Positions 27,038 to 37,641 of a DNA stretch of 64,000 bases are shown here, one piece after another. Made by a program: the position numbers and the translations under genes. Positions within the stretch are counted from its first letter, which is position 1; each line of letters begins with the position of its first letter. Below the pieces are notes generated by a model. It did no database searches. It had not been told where the DNA came from and worked only from the letters and a program-made list of their open reading frames with translations. The DNA is taken from the NCBI GenBank assembly GCA_026003255.1, contig BPGX01000003.1, positions 186,001 through 250,000 on the forward strand, read 5' to 3'. The DNA comes from Bacteroidia bacterium. Its GTDB lineage: Bacteria > Bacteroidota > Bacteroidia > B-17B0 > Aurantibacillaceae.

Positions 27038-27510
27038 AAATCAGTGAGAATGAATAAATTTGCGCGTTGTAAAAGTAGGAACAAATTAGCGGAACAAAGG
27101 GACTATAATATCCACAAAATGTTTAATAATAATCAACAATTTGAAAAGTTACTTGTAGGTTCAATTTACAACTTTTACACTTTATTACAACAAAACATCA
27201 CTAACCCCTCCAAAATTTGGAAGGGCAAAGGGGGGAAAGAAAAAATTCTTTCCCTTACCTTTGCCTGAAAATTTTCCCTATGAAAAATTTATGTAATTAG
27301 CATTAATACTGATTTTTTAACAAAAGGCGTCAAACCAAAAAGTTGAATCTGCAAAGAGGAATTTTTTGAACAACTTATTGAGTTCTTTAATGGTCATCAA
27401 TAGGAAATGAAATATGTTCGTTTGTGTTTTTTACTTGCGGATTTTAATAGTTATTCAAAATTTTCGTTTTATTCAATTCCTTACATTTGCCCTTCAATTT
27501 TATTATTTCT
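27038..27510. other. Intergenic region between the SMC operon and thiL
   Basis: No gene is supported in these 473 bases. An imperfect hairpin lies at 27205-27225 (CCCCTCCAAAATTTGGAAGG), followed by a purine-rich stretch GGGGGGAAAGAAAAAA. It resembles the inner part of the hairpin at 25021-25058. TACATTTG at 27482-27489 matches the -7 consensus for thiL. No -33 TTG is at the right distance. Confidence 0.6.
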
Positions 27511-28557
27511 ATGTCTGATTTATTTCAAAACAAAAATTTTACGCCGCTTTCAGAATTAGGTGAATTTGGATTGATTGAACACATTCAAAAGAATGTCAAA
27601 CACTATCATTCCCAAACTATAAAAGGTATTGGAGATGATGCTGCGGTGATTGAAAAAAACGATACGCATTATACTCTTATTACAACAGATATTTTGATTG
27701 AGGGTATCCATTTTGACTTAATATATTCACCACTTAAGCATCTCGGATACAAGGCGGTTGTGGTGAATTTGAGTGACATTTATGCTATGAATGGAACGCC
27801 CAAACAAATTGTACTATCTTTAGCTGTTTCTAATCGTTTTACATTAGAAGCTGTTGAAGAACTCTATGCAGGAATTTTATTAGCGTGTGAAAAATACCAG
27901 GTAGATCTTGTGGGCGGTGATACATCTACGATTCACAAAGGAATGGTGATTAACATAACAGCGATTGGTGAAGTGGAAAAAAATAAAATTGTTTATCGTA
28001 ATGGTGCAAAAGAGAAAGATTTAATAGTTGTAACGGGTGATTTAGGTGGTGCATTTATGGGATTAAAAATCCTTGAAAGAGAAAAAGCGGTATTTCTTGA
28101 AAATCCAAAAATTCAGCCCGACTTAGAAGGGAATGATTATATTTTAGAACGTCAACTCAAGCCCGAAGCCAGAAAAGATATTATTGAAGAATTTGAACGA
28201 CTAAATATTCAGCCAACTTCAATGATAGATATCAGTGATGGTCTGGCTTCTGAAATTTTACACATTTGTAAACAATCTAATGTAGGTTGTGAAATTTATG
28301 AGGAAAAAATACCAATTGACCATCAAACTTATGAAAAAGCAAGAGAATTTAACTTAGACCCCACCACCTGTGCAATGAATGGTGGTGAAGATTATGAACT
28401 GTTGTTTACGATTCCATTGAGTGATTACGATAAAGTCAAAAATCATCCTGATTTTAGTGTTATAGGTTATATCACTGAACCATCCAAAAAGTTTAATTTA
28501 ATATCTAAATCGGGCACTGTGCACCCTATTGTGGCACAAGGTTGGAAGCATTTTTAA
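27511..28557 (+). CDS. thiL: Thiamine-monophosphate kinase
   Basis: Phosphorylates thiamine monophosphate to thiamine diphosphate, the active cofactor. The 348-residue protein starts at the ATG 27511 (MSDLFQNKNF), 22 bases beyond the promoter box. The upstream TTG at 27487 overlaps that box and is not the start. Family motifs are IKGIGDDAAVI, LITTDILIEGIHFDL, AVVVNLSDIYAMNGTPKQIV, VDLVGGDTSTIHKG, MIDISDGLASEILHI and NGGEDYELLFTI, which supply the Mg-ATP and substrate Asp residues. It is followed after three bases by rlmD. No riboswitch is seen upstream. Confidence 0.94.
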   Translation: MSDLFQNKNFTPLSELGEFGLIEHIQKNVKHYHSQTIKGIGDDAAVIEKNDTHYTLITTDILIEGIHFDLIYSPLKHLGYKAVVVNLSDIYAMNGTPKQIVLSLAVSNRFTLEAVEELYAGILLACEKYQVDLVGGDTSTIHKGMVINITAIGEVEKNKIVYRNGAKEKDLIVVTGDLGGAFMGLKILEREKAVFLENPKIQPDLEGNDYILERQLKPEARKDIIEEFERLNIQPTSMIDISDGLASEILHICKQSNVGCEIYEEKIPIDHQTYEKAREFNLDPTTCAMNGGEDYELLFTIPLSDYDKVKNHPDFSVIGYITEPSKKFNLISKSGTVHPIVAQGWKHF

Positions 28558-28560
28558 ATT

Positions 28561-29985
28561 ATGGCACATCTTAAAGAAAAATTGAAAAAAGGACAGTTAC
28601 TGGAAAATGTGGAATTTGTTGATATTTCAGCAGAAGGAATGGGCATTGGCAGAACGAAAGATAATGTTGTAGTGTTTTGTGAAGGCGTAGTGCCAAAAGA
28701 CATTGCAGATGTAAAAATTACAAAGATTAAAGGAAGTTTTGTAATAGCAGAAGTAGATAAGATTACACAATTATCGATTTATCGAGTAAATTCTTTCTGT
28801 AAGCATTTTGGTCATTGTGGTGGTTGTAAATGGCAACATTTGTCCTATGAAACCCAATTATTATTTAAGAAAAAATTTATAGAAGATGCACTAAAAAGAA
28901 TTGGTAATTTGAGTTATCCATCTATTGAAGAACCACTTAGAAGCCCGGAAATTAAATATTACAGAAATAAATTAGAATTTACATTTTCTAATAAACGATG
29001 GGTTGAACCAGAATTTTACAATAAAGAGAAATCAGAAATCTTGCCTGCTCTTGGTTTTCATAAATCGGGAGCGTTTGACAAAGTATTAGATATACATCAA
29101 TGCTACTTGCAAAACGATATTTCCAATCAAATCCGAAATTTTGTTCGAGAATATGCATTAAAAAATAATATTCCTTTTTTTGATATAAAAAATCATCAAG
29201 GTATATTGAGAACATTAACAATACGCAACACGACATTGGATGAATGGATGGTTATTTTAGGAGTTTATGAAATCAAAGAAAAAATTATTTTCCCTTTGTT
29301 AGATGCACTTTATGAAAAATTTCCTTTCATTCAATCTTTGTTGTATGCCCATTTATTTATGGCTAATGAAAGTTTGTCTAACGGCAAGTTGTATCTTTAC
29401 AGAGGAAAGGAGTATATTACTGAACAATTAGGGCATTTAATGTTTAAAATCAGTCCGAATTCTTTTTTTCAAACGAATTCATTACAAGCTAAAAGAATGT
29501 ATGATATTGTAAAAGAATATGCTCAATTATCAGGAAATGAAATAGTATATGATTTGTATTGTGGCACGGGAACAATAGGATTATATGTGGCAGATAAATC
29601 GAAAAAAGTTATAGGAGTAGAATATGTGCAAGCAGCAGTAGATGATGCAAGAGAAAACGCACAAGTGAATGGTGTTAGCAATGTGGCGTTTTTTGCAGGA
29701 GATATAAAGGATTTATTATCGGATGATTTTGTTATTCAAAACGGAAAACCGGATGTAATAATTACCGACCCACCAAGGGCAGGAATGCATAAAGACGTCA
29801 TACAACAAATCCGAAAAATTGCCCCAAAAAGAATTGTTTATGTAAGTTGCAGTCCACCTTCTCAGGCACGAGATATAAGTTTCTTATCCGATATGTATAG
29901 CATTCAAAAGGTGCAACCTATAGATATGTTTCCACACACTACTCATATAGAGAATGTGGTGCTTTTGGAAAGAAAGATGGATTAA
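28561..29985 (+). CDS. rlmD: 23S rRNA (uracil-5-)-methyltransferase RlmD
   Basis: SAM-dependent methylation of a 23S rRNA uridine (U1939 in E. coli). The 474-residue protein has an N-terminal TRAM domain (LLENVEFVDISAEGMGIGRT). The four Fe-S cysteines are Cys80, Cys86 and Cys89 in FCKHFGHCGGCKW and Cys181 in DIHQCYLQ. The Rossmann part has VYDLYCGTGTIGLYVADKSK, IITDPPRAGMH, and the catalytic Cys in IVYVSCSPPSQARD. All key residues are present. It is probably translated with thiL (3-base gap). The related RlmC/TrmA are excluded by the complete Fe-S cluster plus TRAM, but enzymes of this branch can target more than one site. Confidence 0.88.
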   Translation: MAHLKEKLKKGQLLENVEFVDISAEGMGIGRTKDNVVVFCEGVVPKDIADVKITKIKGSFVIAEVDKITQLSIYRVNSFCKHFGHCGGCKWQHLSYETQLLFKKKFIEDALKRIGNLSYPSIEEPLRSPEIKYYRNKLEFTFSNKRWVEPEFYNKEKSEILPALGFHKSGAFDKVLDIHQCYLQNDISNQIRNFVREYALKNNIPFFDIKNHQGILRTLTIRNTTLDEWMVILGVYEIKEKIIFPLLDALYEKFPFIQSLLYAHLFMANESLSNGKLYLYRGKEYITEQLGHLMFKISPNSFFQTNSLQAKRMYDIVKEYAQLSGNEIVYDLYCGTGTIGLYVADKSKKVIGVEYVQAAVDDARENAQVNGVSNVAFFAGDIKDLLSDDFVIQNGKPDVIITDPPRAGMHKDVIQQIRKIAPKRIVYVSCSPPSQARDISFLSDMYSIQKVQPIDMFPHTTHIENVVLLERKMD

Positions 29986-30054
29986 ATATTCAGGTAATTT
30001 GTGTTCTATATTTCATTATATTTACATAATTGAATTTCAGAAATTTTCTCAAAC

Positions 30055-32554
30055 TCACAAATTATCAAACCATTGTCTTTGGCGGGGGATTTTGAATTCG
30101 CTGAGCATAGAATGTTTGAGGTTGATGTTAAACATATAGCTTTTGAATTGTCCAAATGGAACCCAACGAATACTGACTTCCCAGCATTTTAAGTCACGTT
30201 TTATATCTATGCTGGAGTAGGCAAATTTCTTTGAAGTAATATCATAATTGGCGGACAATCCTATTTTCCAATATGGCGTCATATTCCAATCCGTTCCAAT
30301 AAAAATACTTTGACTAATGAGTTTTTGTAATGGGTTGGTTAAATTTATGTTCAGATTATAGTTACATGAAATTCTCCATGGTAAATTTGGCACATTCACG
30401 CCACGTTCAGCAGAATTAGAGTATTGGGGCACTTGTGGTTTTATTTGTGATAAATCACCTGAACCAATAGCACCGTTGAGTGCCAACTGGATATTTGTCC
30501 AACGTAATAATTTTCTCTCTTGTTCAATCAGATATTTATTAAATCGGCGATTGGTATTTTTATCATAATAATACGGGTCCGCAGTAGCATTGATTAAAAA
30601 GTCAAAGAATTTGGTAAGTTTGTTGCGTGCACTGAAATTAATGTTGGACAATTGAAAACTATCTGCAGCGAAGTTGTAAGAACCTGAAATACCAAGGTTT
30701 TGAAGCAATGTGATTTTTTTTGAAGGTTGTGCCACTATCGGTTTTGACTTGTTTTTTGGCTTCCAGATTGTTATTGAAATTAAAATTCAAGATATTTTGT
30801 TGTCCGCTTGTTACGCCACCATAAAGTGTGTTTTCAAAAATGGAATAACTGTATTCTTTTCCTGTGTTGTCTGTGAATTTTTTTTGGTAACCAAAGTTCT
30901 GGGCGATGTCGGGTCTGTAAGCATAGCTAAAAGTGGGAAGCAGCATATATCGTATTTGTTTTAAGTTACCTTTTGTAAAAAACACATCGGTATATACTTT
31001 GAAAGAAGCAGAAACTGAAGTATTGAAGTCAAAGCCGTGAATCCATTCCTGAACGGTATCCGTTTTTAGTACATTATTGTCAAAATACTTTTTGATGTGT
31101 TTGGGATAACTGACTAATGAAAGATTAGCACCCGGAGTGATGGTAATGTATTTGAAAAGATTGAAAGTAGTGTTGATGGGCATGGTTTGTTTAATACCGC
31201 TTTGGGTTCTTTGAGAAAGCGTGTTTTGTTGAAAGAGTGTAGTATCAGTACCTTTGATGTTGATTTTACTTTCTAAAACATAAGAAACACCAAGTCGTGT
31301 AAAAACATTGGCAGGTTTATTGCCATTGAGATTGAATGGAAAGAAGCGATTGACATTGATAGTGAGTTGAGGCAGATTCATTTCGGCGTAATGTGTCTGG
31401 CTATTTTGAGAGTGCATGGCATTGATACTAATAATGCCGAAGGAATACGTTTTACTAAATGCTATGTTGGACATAAAAACATTATTCAGATACTGACCAG
31501 TATTTATAGCATTGTATCGGTTAAATTGATTGGCATTAAAATTTACATCTGCAGAAAAGCGTATAGAGGGATTCAATTTATTATCTTGAAAATGTTTCCA
31601 TTGAATTTGATAGGACTTTGTTTTTTGTGCCTGTTGAGGAATGTCTCTATCTCCTAAAAAGTATTCTGAATAGCCAAAAGAAAAAGCGCCTTGAAATTTA
31701 TATCGGATGTAGTAATTGCTTAAAGCACGAACTCCCCAACTACCGTTGGTATAAATGTCGCCACGAAGGAATAAATCCATTTTATCGCTGATAGCCCAAT
31801 AAAAACCGCCATCTCGTAAGAAATAACCTTGTGTAGGAGAGTTTCCAACAAAAGGCATTAAAAAACCGCTTGTACTGCTTTTAGTATTAGGAAAGTATCC
31901 AAATGGTAAAAACAATGGGGTTGGTATTCCTGCAATTTGAAGATATAATGGGCCTGTTACAATTTTATCATCAGGAATGACTTTGGCTCTGGTGGCTACA
32001 AAAAATGTTTGAGCATCTTTGTATTCGCAGGGAATACATCGCAAATTCCGTAAATAAAGAATTTCGTTTTCATCTTTTTTAATTTCATTTCCATAAACAA
32101 TCATATTACTTTCAGTAGTGTAAGCATTCCAGATTTTACCTTTATTAGTTTTCAGATTATACGCTATTTTTTCAGCTTCCATTTTATTATTTCCTTCTAA
32201 AAAAATGGGCGTATCTTTAATTTTTGGGGAAGTACTATCATATATTCCCTGTGCAAAGAATGTATTCTTTTCATCGTCTATTTCTATGTGTCCTGCTGTG
32301 AGTTTTAGAGTAGAACTGTTACTATTTTTAGTTTCTATTTCTGCCTTGTTGTATAATATTGTTTTTTTATTTTTAAGATAATAGACGATAGAGTCCAGAG
32401 CTATAGCTTTAATTTCATCGTCAAAATCATTGGCATACAATGAATCAGGTTCAAAAATAACTGAATCTTTTGGGAGATTTTGTGAGATTAAACAAAAAGG
32501 TGAAAGAATTATCCACAAAAGTATGCTGATATTTCGGTGAATGGTATAATGCAT
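30055..32554 (-). pseudogene. lptD: LptD-type LPS assembly outer-membrane protein, split by one frameshift
   Basis: LptD inserts lipopolysaccharide into the outer leaflet of the outer membrane. The first frame starts with a signal peptide (MHYTIHRNISILLWIILSPF) and an OstA-like beta-jellyroll (KLTAGHIEIDDEKNTFFAQG, AEKIAYNLKTNKGKIWNAYT). Strands of the barrel follow (TKSSTSGFLMPFVGNSPTQG, YFLRDGGFYWAISDKMDLFL). It ends at 30659. The barrel resumes in another frame from the run at 30714-30721 (KITLLQNLGISGSYNFAADS) to 30055, ending FKIPRQRQWFDNL. The break is an A8 run on the coding strand; seven A (or ten) give one protein of about 860 residues. Slippage, a sequencing error or a true mutation are all possible. 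Confidence 0.8.
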
Positions 32555-32644
32555 TGAGGGATAACTTCAATTAAATTTGTGGCCTGATAATTGCGACAAA
32601 ACTAACTAAAAAAATACCCTTTTACATCAAAGTTAAATATTTTT

Positions 32645-33985
32645 ATGTTTTTGCTGAGGACTAAAAATAAGTTCTGTTTGTTGTTTGTATTGACAGTATT
32701 AATGAATTGGTATTATGGTCAAGAAAGTTCAATAAATACGATAAAAACAATAGTGATAGACGCTGGACACGGAGGGAAAGACCCGGGAACTAATGGGTTG
32801 TTGTACAAAGAAAAAGATATATCGCTTGCCGTTGCATTAAAATTAGAAGAGTTGTTCAAAAAATATATGCCAGAAGTGAAAGTAATTTTAACCAGAAGAA
32901 CGGATGAGTTTGTAGAATTGGAAGAAAGAGCACAGATAGCCAATAAGAACAAAGCAGATTTATTTATCTCCATTCATTGTAATGCGGCAGGGAAACCTGT
33001 AATGATTAAAGACCCTAAAACAGGAAAATTGGTTCCTAAAAAGATTAAAAATTCAAAGGGGAAATATGTGATAGTAGAAACTGCAAATCCTGAACCGTTT
33101 GGTTCAGAAACGTATGTAATGGGATTAAAAAATGAAAAAGGGAAAATGTCAGTAGCGATGCGAGAAAACGCTCCTATTTTATTAGAAGATAACTATAAGC
33201 AGAAATATCAGGGTTTTGATCCCGAGAGTGAAGAAAGTTATATTATAATGAGTAATTACACATCAGCGTATGTAATTCAGAGTGCCAAATTAGCAATGAA
33301 AATTCAGGAAGAATATAAAACGAAAGCAGGAAGAATTGATAAAGGGGTGCATCGACAAAGTATTTGGGTGCTCTGGCGTACATCAATGCCCAGTGTGCTT
33401 ACGGAAATTGGATATTTGACTAATCCTAATGAGGAAAAATTTTTAGGTTCAGAAATTGGACAAAAATATATAGCTGCTACTATTTTTAATGCAGTTAGAA
33501 AATATAAGGCGGAAGTAGAAGGAAAAAAGATGAATTTTGACGATGAAATTGAAAATCTTCCTCCACTCCAAAATGAGAATTTAGTTCAAGGTATTTTACC
33601 AAAGAATGGCAATGGAGAAGAAGTTGTAGAAAATACTTTTAAAAAAGATTCAACTCAAACGGATGCTATAAGCATAAAAAAAGATACAACACAAAGAGAT
33701 GCGAATGAGGTTATATCCGATGAAATCATTTTTAGAGTACAAATTAAAGTAAGTGATAAACCAATTGAAATTAAAAATGAAAAACCATTAGAAAATGTGT
33801 GGTTTTATATGTCAGGTAGTTTGATTAAATATACTTCGGGTAAGTTTAGCACATTGGAAGAAGCGCAAAAACATCTTTTCGAATTAAAAAACAATGGATA
33901 TAAAGATGCGTTTATAGTGGCTTTTAAGGGTATTGAAAGAATTTCTATTGAAGAAGCCAAAAAGATATTGCAAAGTAAGCAATGA
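32645..33985 (+). CDS. N-acetylmuramoyl-L-alanine amidase
   Basis: Zinc amidase (Amidase_3) that cuts the amide bond between muramic acid and the stem peptide, used in cell separation. The 446-residue protein has an N-terminal signal segment ending near WYYGQ. Catalytic motifs are VIDAGHGGKDPGTNG (first His), EKDISLAVALKLEEL (Glu), LFISIHCNAAGK (second His) and PSVLTEIGYLTNPNEEKFL (general acid Glu). An insert between the second His and the Glu (about 120-210) carries GSETYVMGLKNEKGKM, which may be regulatory. The C-terminal 80 residues (IIFRVQIKVSDKPIEI to FIVAFKGIERIS) look like a SPOR-type peptidoglycan-binding domain. It is divergent from lptD with a 90-base shared promoter region. Confidence 0.9.
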   Translation: MFLLRTKNKFCLLFVLTVLMNWYYGQESSINTIKTIVIDAGHGGKDPGTNGLLYKEKDISLAVALKLEELFKKYMPEVKVILTRRTDEFVELEERAQIANKNKADLFISIHCNAAGKPVMIKDPKTGKLVPKKIKNSKGKYVIVETANPEPFGSETYVMGLKNEKGKMSVAMRENAPILLEDNYKQKYQGFDPESEESYIIMSNYTSAYVIQSAKLAMKIQEEYKTKAGRIDKGVHRQSIWVLWRTSMPSVLTEIGYLTNPNEEKFLGSEIGQKYIAATIFNAVRKYKAEVEGKKMNFDDEIENLPPLQNENLVQGILPKNGNGEEVVENTFKKDSTQTDAISIKKDTTQRDANEVISDEIIFRVQIKVSDKPIEIKNEKPLENVWFYMSGSLIKYTSGKFSTLEEAQKHLFELKNNGYKDAFIVAFKGIERISIEEAKKILQSKQ

Positions 33986-34002
33986 GATTCCATTTGAATA
34001 AA

Positions 34003-34034
34003 TTGTGAAAAGCATAAGGAATTCCTTACATTTG
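34003..34034 (+). promoter_or_regulatory. Promoter of prfA and downstream genes
   Basis: TTG at 34003-34005, a 21-base spacer and TACATTTG at 34027-34034 match the Bacteroidota promoter. The ATG of prfA follows 30 bases later. Confidence 0.65.
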
Positions 34035-34063
34035 CAGGAAAATGTAATAAGACCTGAACTACT

Positions 34064-35146
34064 ATGATTGAGAAATTAGAAGAGATAAAACGAAAATTTC
34101 AAGATATTGAACTCAAATTGTCCGATCCCAATGTTATTTCTGATTTGAAGAAGTTCAAACAATTAAACATTGAATACAATCAATTAAAAGAAATCGTAGA
34201 AAAGTTTGAGGAATACAAAAAAGTTTTAGACACAGTGAAGCATGCAAAAGAAATACTTGTTAATGAAAAAGATAAAGAACTGATTGAATTGGCAAAATTA
34301 GAACTGGATGAAAACGAAGAGAAAATTCACAAGTTAGAAGAGGAAATTCGTTTTTTATTAATTCCCAAAGATCCAGAAGATGCAAAAAATGCTGTTATGG
34401 AAATTCGTGCAGGAACTGGTGGAGACGAAGCGGCAATTTTTGCAGGCGACTTATTTGAGATGTACAAACGATATTGTGATAAAAAAGGTTTTCAGGTAGA
34501 AGTAGTAGATTTTAATCCCGGTACAATGGGCGGTTATAAAGAGATAATTTTTAATGTCATTGGACCAAATGCTTATGGAACTTTAAAGTTCGAAAGTGGT
34601 GTTCATCGTGTACAAAGAGTACCTGCGACAGAAACACAGGGTCGTGTGCATACATCGGCGGCAAGTGTAGTGGTTTTACCAGAAGCGGATGAATACGATG
34701 TAGAAATTAAAGAGTCCGATGTAAAGATGGAAACAGCCCGAAGTGGTGGTGCAGGAGGGCAAAATGTCAATAAAGTTGAAACGAAAGTGATTTTGACACA
34801 CATACCAACAGGAATGACAGTAATGTGTCAAACGGAGCGTACGCAATTGGCTAATAGAGAAAAAGCCATGCAGATGTTAAAAAACAAACTTTACGAAATA
34901 GAATATCAAAAGCGATTGGAAGAGGTGGCACTAAAGCGCAAGACAATGGTTAGCACTGGAGACAGAAGCGCTAAAATTCGGACGTACAATTATCCTCAGA
35001 ACAGAATCACTGACCATAGGATAAATTTGACCCTCTATAATCTAACAGATTTTATGAATGGAGATATTCAGGAAATGATTGATGCGTTGCAGTTTGCAGA
35101 AAATACAGAGCGATTAAAAGAATCCGGATTACAACCTATCAATTAA
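34064..35146 (+). CDS. prfA: Peptide chain release factor 1
   Basis: Recognises UAA and UAG in the ribosomal A site and triggers peptide release. The 360-residue protein has the RF1 anticodon tripeptide PAT at 187-189 ([10 protein letters not shown], unlike the SPF of RF2) and the catalytic GGQ at 231-233 ([12 protein letters not shown]). It has the expected N-terminal coiled-coil domain and C-terminal tail. The stop is followed immediately by the ATG of a histidine kinase, so the kinase is very probably co-transcribed with it. The usual partner prmC is not adjacent. Confidence 0.96.
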   Translation: MIEKLEEIKRKFQDIELKLSDPNVISDLKKFKQLNIEYNQLKEIVEKFEEYKKVLDTVKHAKEILVNEKDKELIELAKLELDENEEKIHKLEEEIRFLLIPKDPEDAKNAVMEIRAGTGGDEAAIFAGDLFEMYKRYCDKKGFQVEVVDFNPGTMGGYKEIIFNVIGPNAYGTLKFESGVHRVQRVPATETQGRVHTSAASVVVLPEADEYDVEIKESDVKMETARSGGAGGQNVNKVETKVILTHIPTGMTVMCQTERTQLANREKAMQMLKNKLYEIEYQKRLEEVALKRKTMVSTGDRSAKIRTYNYPQNRITDHRINLTLYNLTDFMNGDIQEMIDALQFAENTERLKESGLQPIN

Positions 35147-37117
35147 ATGAAAAAGTATTTACTTTCTTTTGTAGTTATTTTGTTGTGTTTTAAGGGCATG
35201 GCTGATTTTGATAAGCATTCCTTTTTAAAACATTTTAATAGTGTTAACTATAAGGAAAAAGTGGCTCTTGTAGCCAATGCAGATTTTAATGAAATTAAAG
35301 ATATTTATCCCCAAATCAAAGATACGCTTGAAAAAATTAAAAGGAAAGTATATACTAATACAAGCAGTAACGAAGCGAAATTTTTATTTGATTTGATTGA
35401 AGCAAAGGAAGCACAGAGCAAATCGCAATTTGCAAGATGTATATCTATTTTAAATAATTCATTAGAATACCATTGTACGAATATAAATGATTCATTGAAA
35501 GCTCTCTTACTATTAAAAGAGAGCTACATTAAAATTAGCGATTATAATAAAGCTCTTGAAGTTCATAAAGTCATTGAGAAAAATTGGGATAGAAAAACTA
35601 TTGCCTTGTGGATAGGTACTTCTAAAAGTACTATTTATAGTTTACTGGGAATATATAAGTATGCTATTGCTGAACGCATTCGAGAATACGAAGCAGGTTC
35701 AAAAGACCATTGGGAAACTGCAAGAATGTATAATGATATAGGAGTATTTTATAACCGAATGCAGAAGTATGATAGTGCAGAAAAATATTTTAATAAGGCA
35801 CTGAAAGAATTGGAATTAGTTGATAAAAAAAGTATCGATATTAATTATTATGATTTTTTTGTTTCTCTTATTAAATCTAATCTCGCGGTAGGATTATTAA
35901 AAAATGGGAAGTATAAAGATGCACTACCTTATTTATTATTAGATGTAAGAAATAGCATAAAAAGCAAAGAATATGAGAGCGCATTCAATGCTTATGTAGG
36001 TTTAATTGAAGTGTTTATTCACCTTAAAAACTTCTCGCTTGCTAAACAATACCTGGATACATTGGATTTTTATGATTATCCGGAATTTCGCTATCCAAAA
36101 AACTTAACTAAAAAATATTACTGGACTTCTATCTATTATGAGAAAATTGGAGAATTAAAAAAATCATTAGATTTTCTGAAGCAATTTATTAAATTAAAAG
36201 ATAGTATTGATGAATTGGAAAAAGAATTGCAAACCATTAATGCCGAAATTGCCTATAATGCTCAACAAAATGAAAACGCCATTAAGGAAAAAAATATAGC
36301 ACTGTCTATTCTAAAAGTTCAAAAAGAAAAAAGTGAAACAGTAAAGGTATATCTTATTCTATTTATTGTCATTCTTTTATTTTCTGGTTTTATCCTTTAT
36401 CGTTATTATAAAGCAGTTCAAAAACAAAATGAAGAACTTGAAAAGAACAACAAAATAATTCAACAACAAAATCAATTAATACAAAAATCATTGAAAGAAA
36501 AAGAAATGTTGATTAAAGAGATTCATCACAGAGTAAAAAATAATTTACAAATTATCAACAGTATTATTCGTTTACAACTAAATAAAGAAGATAGCGAAAA
36601 ATCACAGGTTTTATTAAATGAAATATCAGCCCGTATTCAATCCATTGCTTTAACGCATCAAATGCTTTATAAGAAAGAGAAATTTTTAGAAATTAATGCA
36701 AACGAATACCTAAAAAATCTTTGCCAACAAATTTTTACTTCTTTTTCTGACCATTCCAACATCTCTATTCGCTTTTCTATAGATGAAAAAAATGAAGTAG
36801 AATTACCATTAGATATCGCCATTCCATTAGGACTTATTTGTAGTGAAGTTATTACCAATGCTATTAAATACGCATTTCCCGATAATAGGCAAGGCAAAAT
36901 AGAAGTGTATTTTCAATGTAATGAAAACAATTGTCTATTGGTAATCAGGGATAACGGCGTCGGAATAGACCTTTCAAAAACAAAACGAAAAGATTCACTG
37001 GGAATGGAACTTATTCAATTGTTATCAGAACAAATAGAAGCGCAATACTCTTTCAAAGTGGATAATGGTACAATTTTTGAACTTCAATTCTCAAAAAGTG
37101 CTTATGGAAAAAAATAG
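35147..37117 (+). CDS. TPR-containing sensor histidine kinase (HisKA_2 type)
   Basis: Membrane sensor kinase of 656 residues. A signal peptide (YLLSFVVILLCFKGMA) leads into a periplasmic region of TPR-like helices (about 40-385; for example YNDIGVFYNRMQKYDSAEKY). One membrane helix (about 400-420, VYLILFIVILLFSGFILYRY) is followed by a coiled coil rich in Gln and Lys. The kinase core has the HisKA_2 box EIHHRVKNNLQIINSIIRLQ (His460 or 461) and an HATPase with EVITNAIKYAFPD, IRDNGVGIDL and SLGMELIQLL. No response regulator is in the window. The signal is unknown; TPR sensors of this design are common in Bacteroidota. Its 3' end overlaps the phosphatase gene by 14 bases. Confidence 0.85.
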   Translation: MKKYLLSFVVILLCFKGMADFDKHSFLKHFNSVNYKEKVALVANADFNEIKDIYPQIKDTLEKIKRKVYTNTSSNEAKFLFDLIEAKEAQSKSQFARCISILNNSLEYHCTNINDSLKALLLLKESYIKISDYNKALEVHKVIEKNWDRKTIALWIGTSKSTIYSLLGIYKYAIAERIREYEAGSKDHWETARMYNDIGVFYNRMQKYDSAEKYFNKALKELELVDKKSIDINYYDFFVSLIKSNLAVGLLKNGKYKDALPYLLLDVRNSIKSKEYESAFNAYVGLIEVFIHLKNFSLAKQYLDTLDFYDYPEFRYPKNLTKKYYWTSIYYEKIGELKKSLDFLKQFIKLKDSIDELEKELQTINAEIAYNAQQNENAIKEKNIALSILKVQKEKSETVKVYLILFIVILLFSGFILYRYYKAVQKQNEELEKNNKIIQQQNQLIQKSLKEKEMLIKEIHHRVKNNLQIINSIIRLQLNKEDSEKSQVLLNEISARIQSIALTHQMLYKKEKFLEINANEYLKNLCQQIFTSFSDHSNISIRFSIDEKNEVELPLDIAIPLGLICSEVITNAIKYAFPDNRQGKIEVYFQCNENNCLLVIRDNGVGIDLSKTKRKDSLGMELIQLLSEQIEAQYSFKVDNGTIFELQFSKSAYGKK

Positions 37118-37589
37118 CAAAAAGATATTATTTGTATGTCTTGGAAACATTTGCCGTTCACCATTAGCTGAAGGCATAATGTTACATTACATTCAGAAAC
37201 ACAAATTGCCCATAGAAGTTGACTCCGCTGCTATTGCTCCCTATCACATAGGAGAACATCCTGACCCAAGAACAATTAAAAATGCATTGAAACACAATAT
37301 TGATATTAGAAATTTAATAGCACGACAATTTCATCCGGAGGATTTTTTTAATTTTGATAAGATTTATGTAATGGACTCATACCATTATGAACATTTAAGA
37401 AATATAGCGCCTGATAATGAGATATTCTATCAAAAAGTAGATTATTTACTAAATGTATTATATCCCAATCAAAATAGAGAAGTCCCAGATCCTTATTACG
37501 GAGATGAAAAAGATTTTGAGGAAGTATTTCAAATAGTTCATAATGCTTGTTTAAAACTTTTGGAAAAATACTTGGTTTCTTGTGGTTAA
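37104..37589 (+). CDS. Low-molecular-weight protein-tyrosine phosphatase
   Basis: Cytosolic phosphatase of 161 residues. The start is MEKNSKKILF at 37104; a GTG at 37065 is in frame but lies deep inside the kinase gene. The active-site loop is VCLGNICRSPLAEG (Cys12 and Arg18, the C-x5-R signature). The general-acid loop is VPDPYYGDEKDFEEVF. The Ser after Arg and the DPYYG motif place it in the LMW-PTP family, which can act on phosphotyrosine or phosphoarginine. The 14-base overlap with the upstream kinase suggests coupled translation, but not necessarily a shared pathway. Confidence 0.9.
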   Translation: MEKNSKKILFVCLGNICRSPLAEGIMLHYIQKHKLPIEVDSAAIAPYHIGEHPDPRTIKNALKHNIDIRNLIARQFHPEDFFNFDKIYVMDSYHYEHLRNIAPDNEIFYQKVDYLLNVLYPNQNREVPDPYYGDEKDFEEVFQIVHNACLKLLEKYLVSCG

Positions 37590-37595
37590 AAAAAT

Positions 37596-37627
37596 TTGCA
37601 TGATATTCTTTTTTTTACATATATTTG
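37596..37627 (+). promoter_or_regulatory. Promoter of the PorP/PorE-like pair
   Basis: TTG at 37596-37598, a 21-base spacer and TATATTTG at 37620-37627. It supports the ATG at 37642 as the true start of the next gene, because an earlier in-frame start would lie upstream of the promoter. Confidence 0.65.
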
Positions 37628-37641
37628 CAAAAAATAATTGT

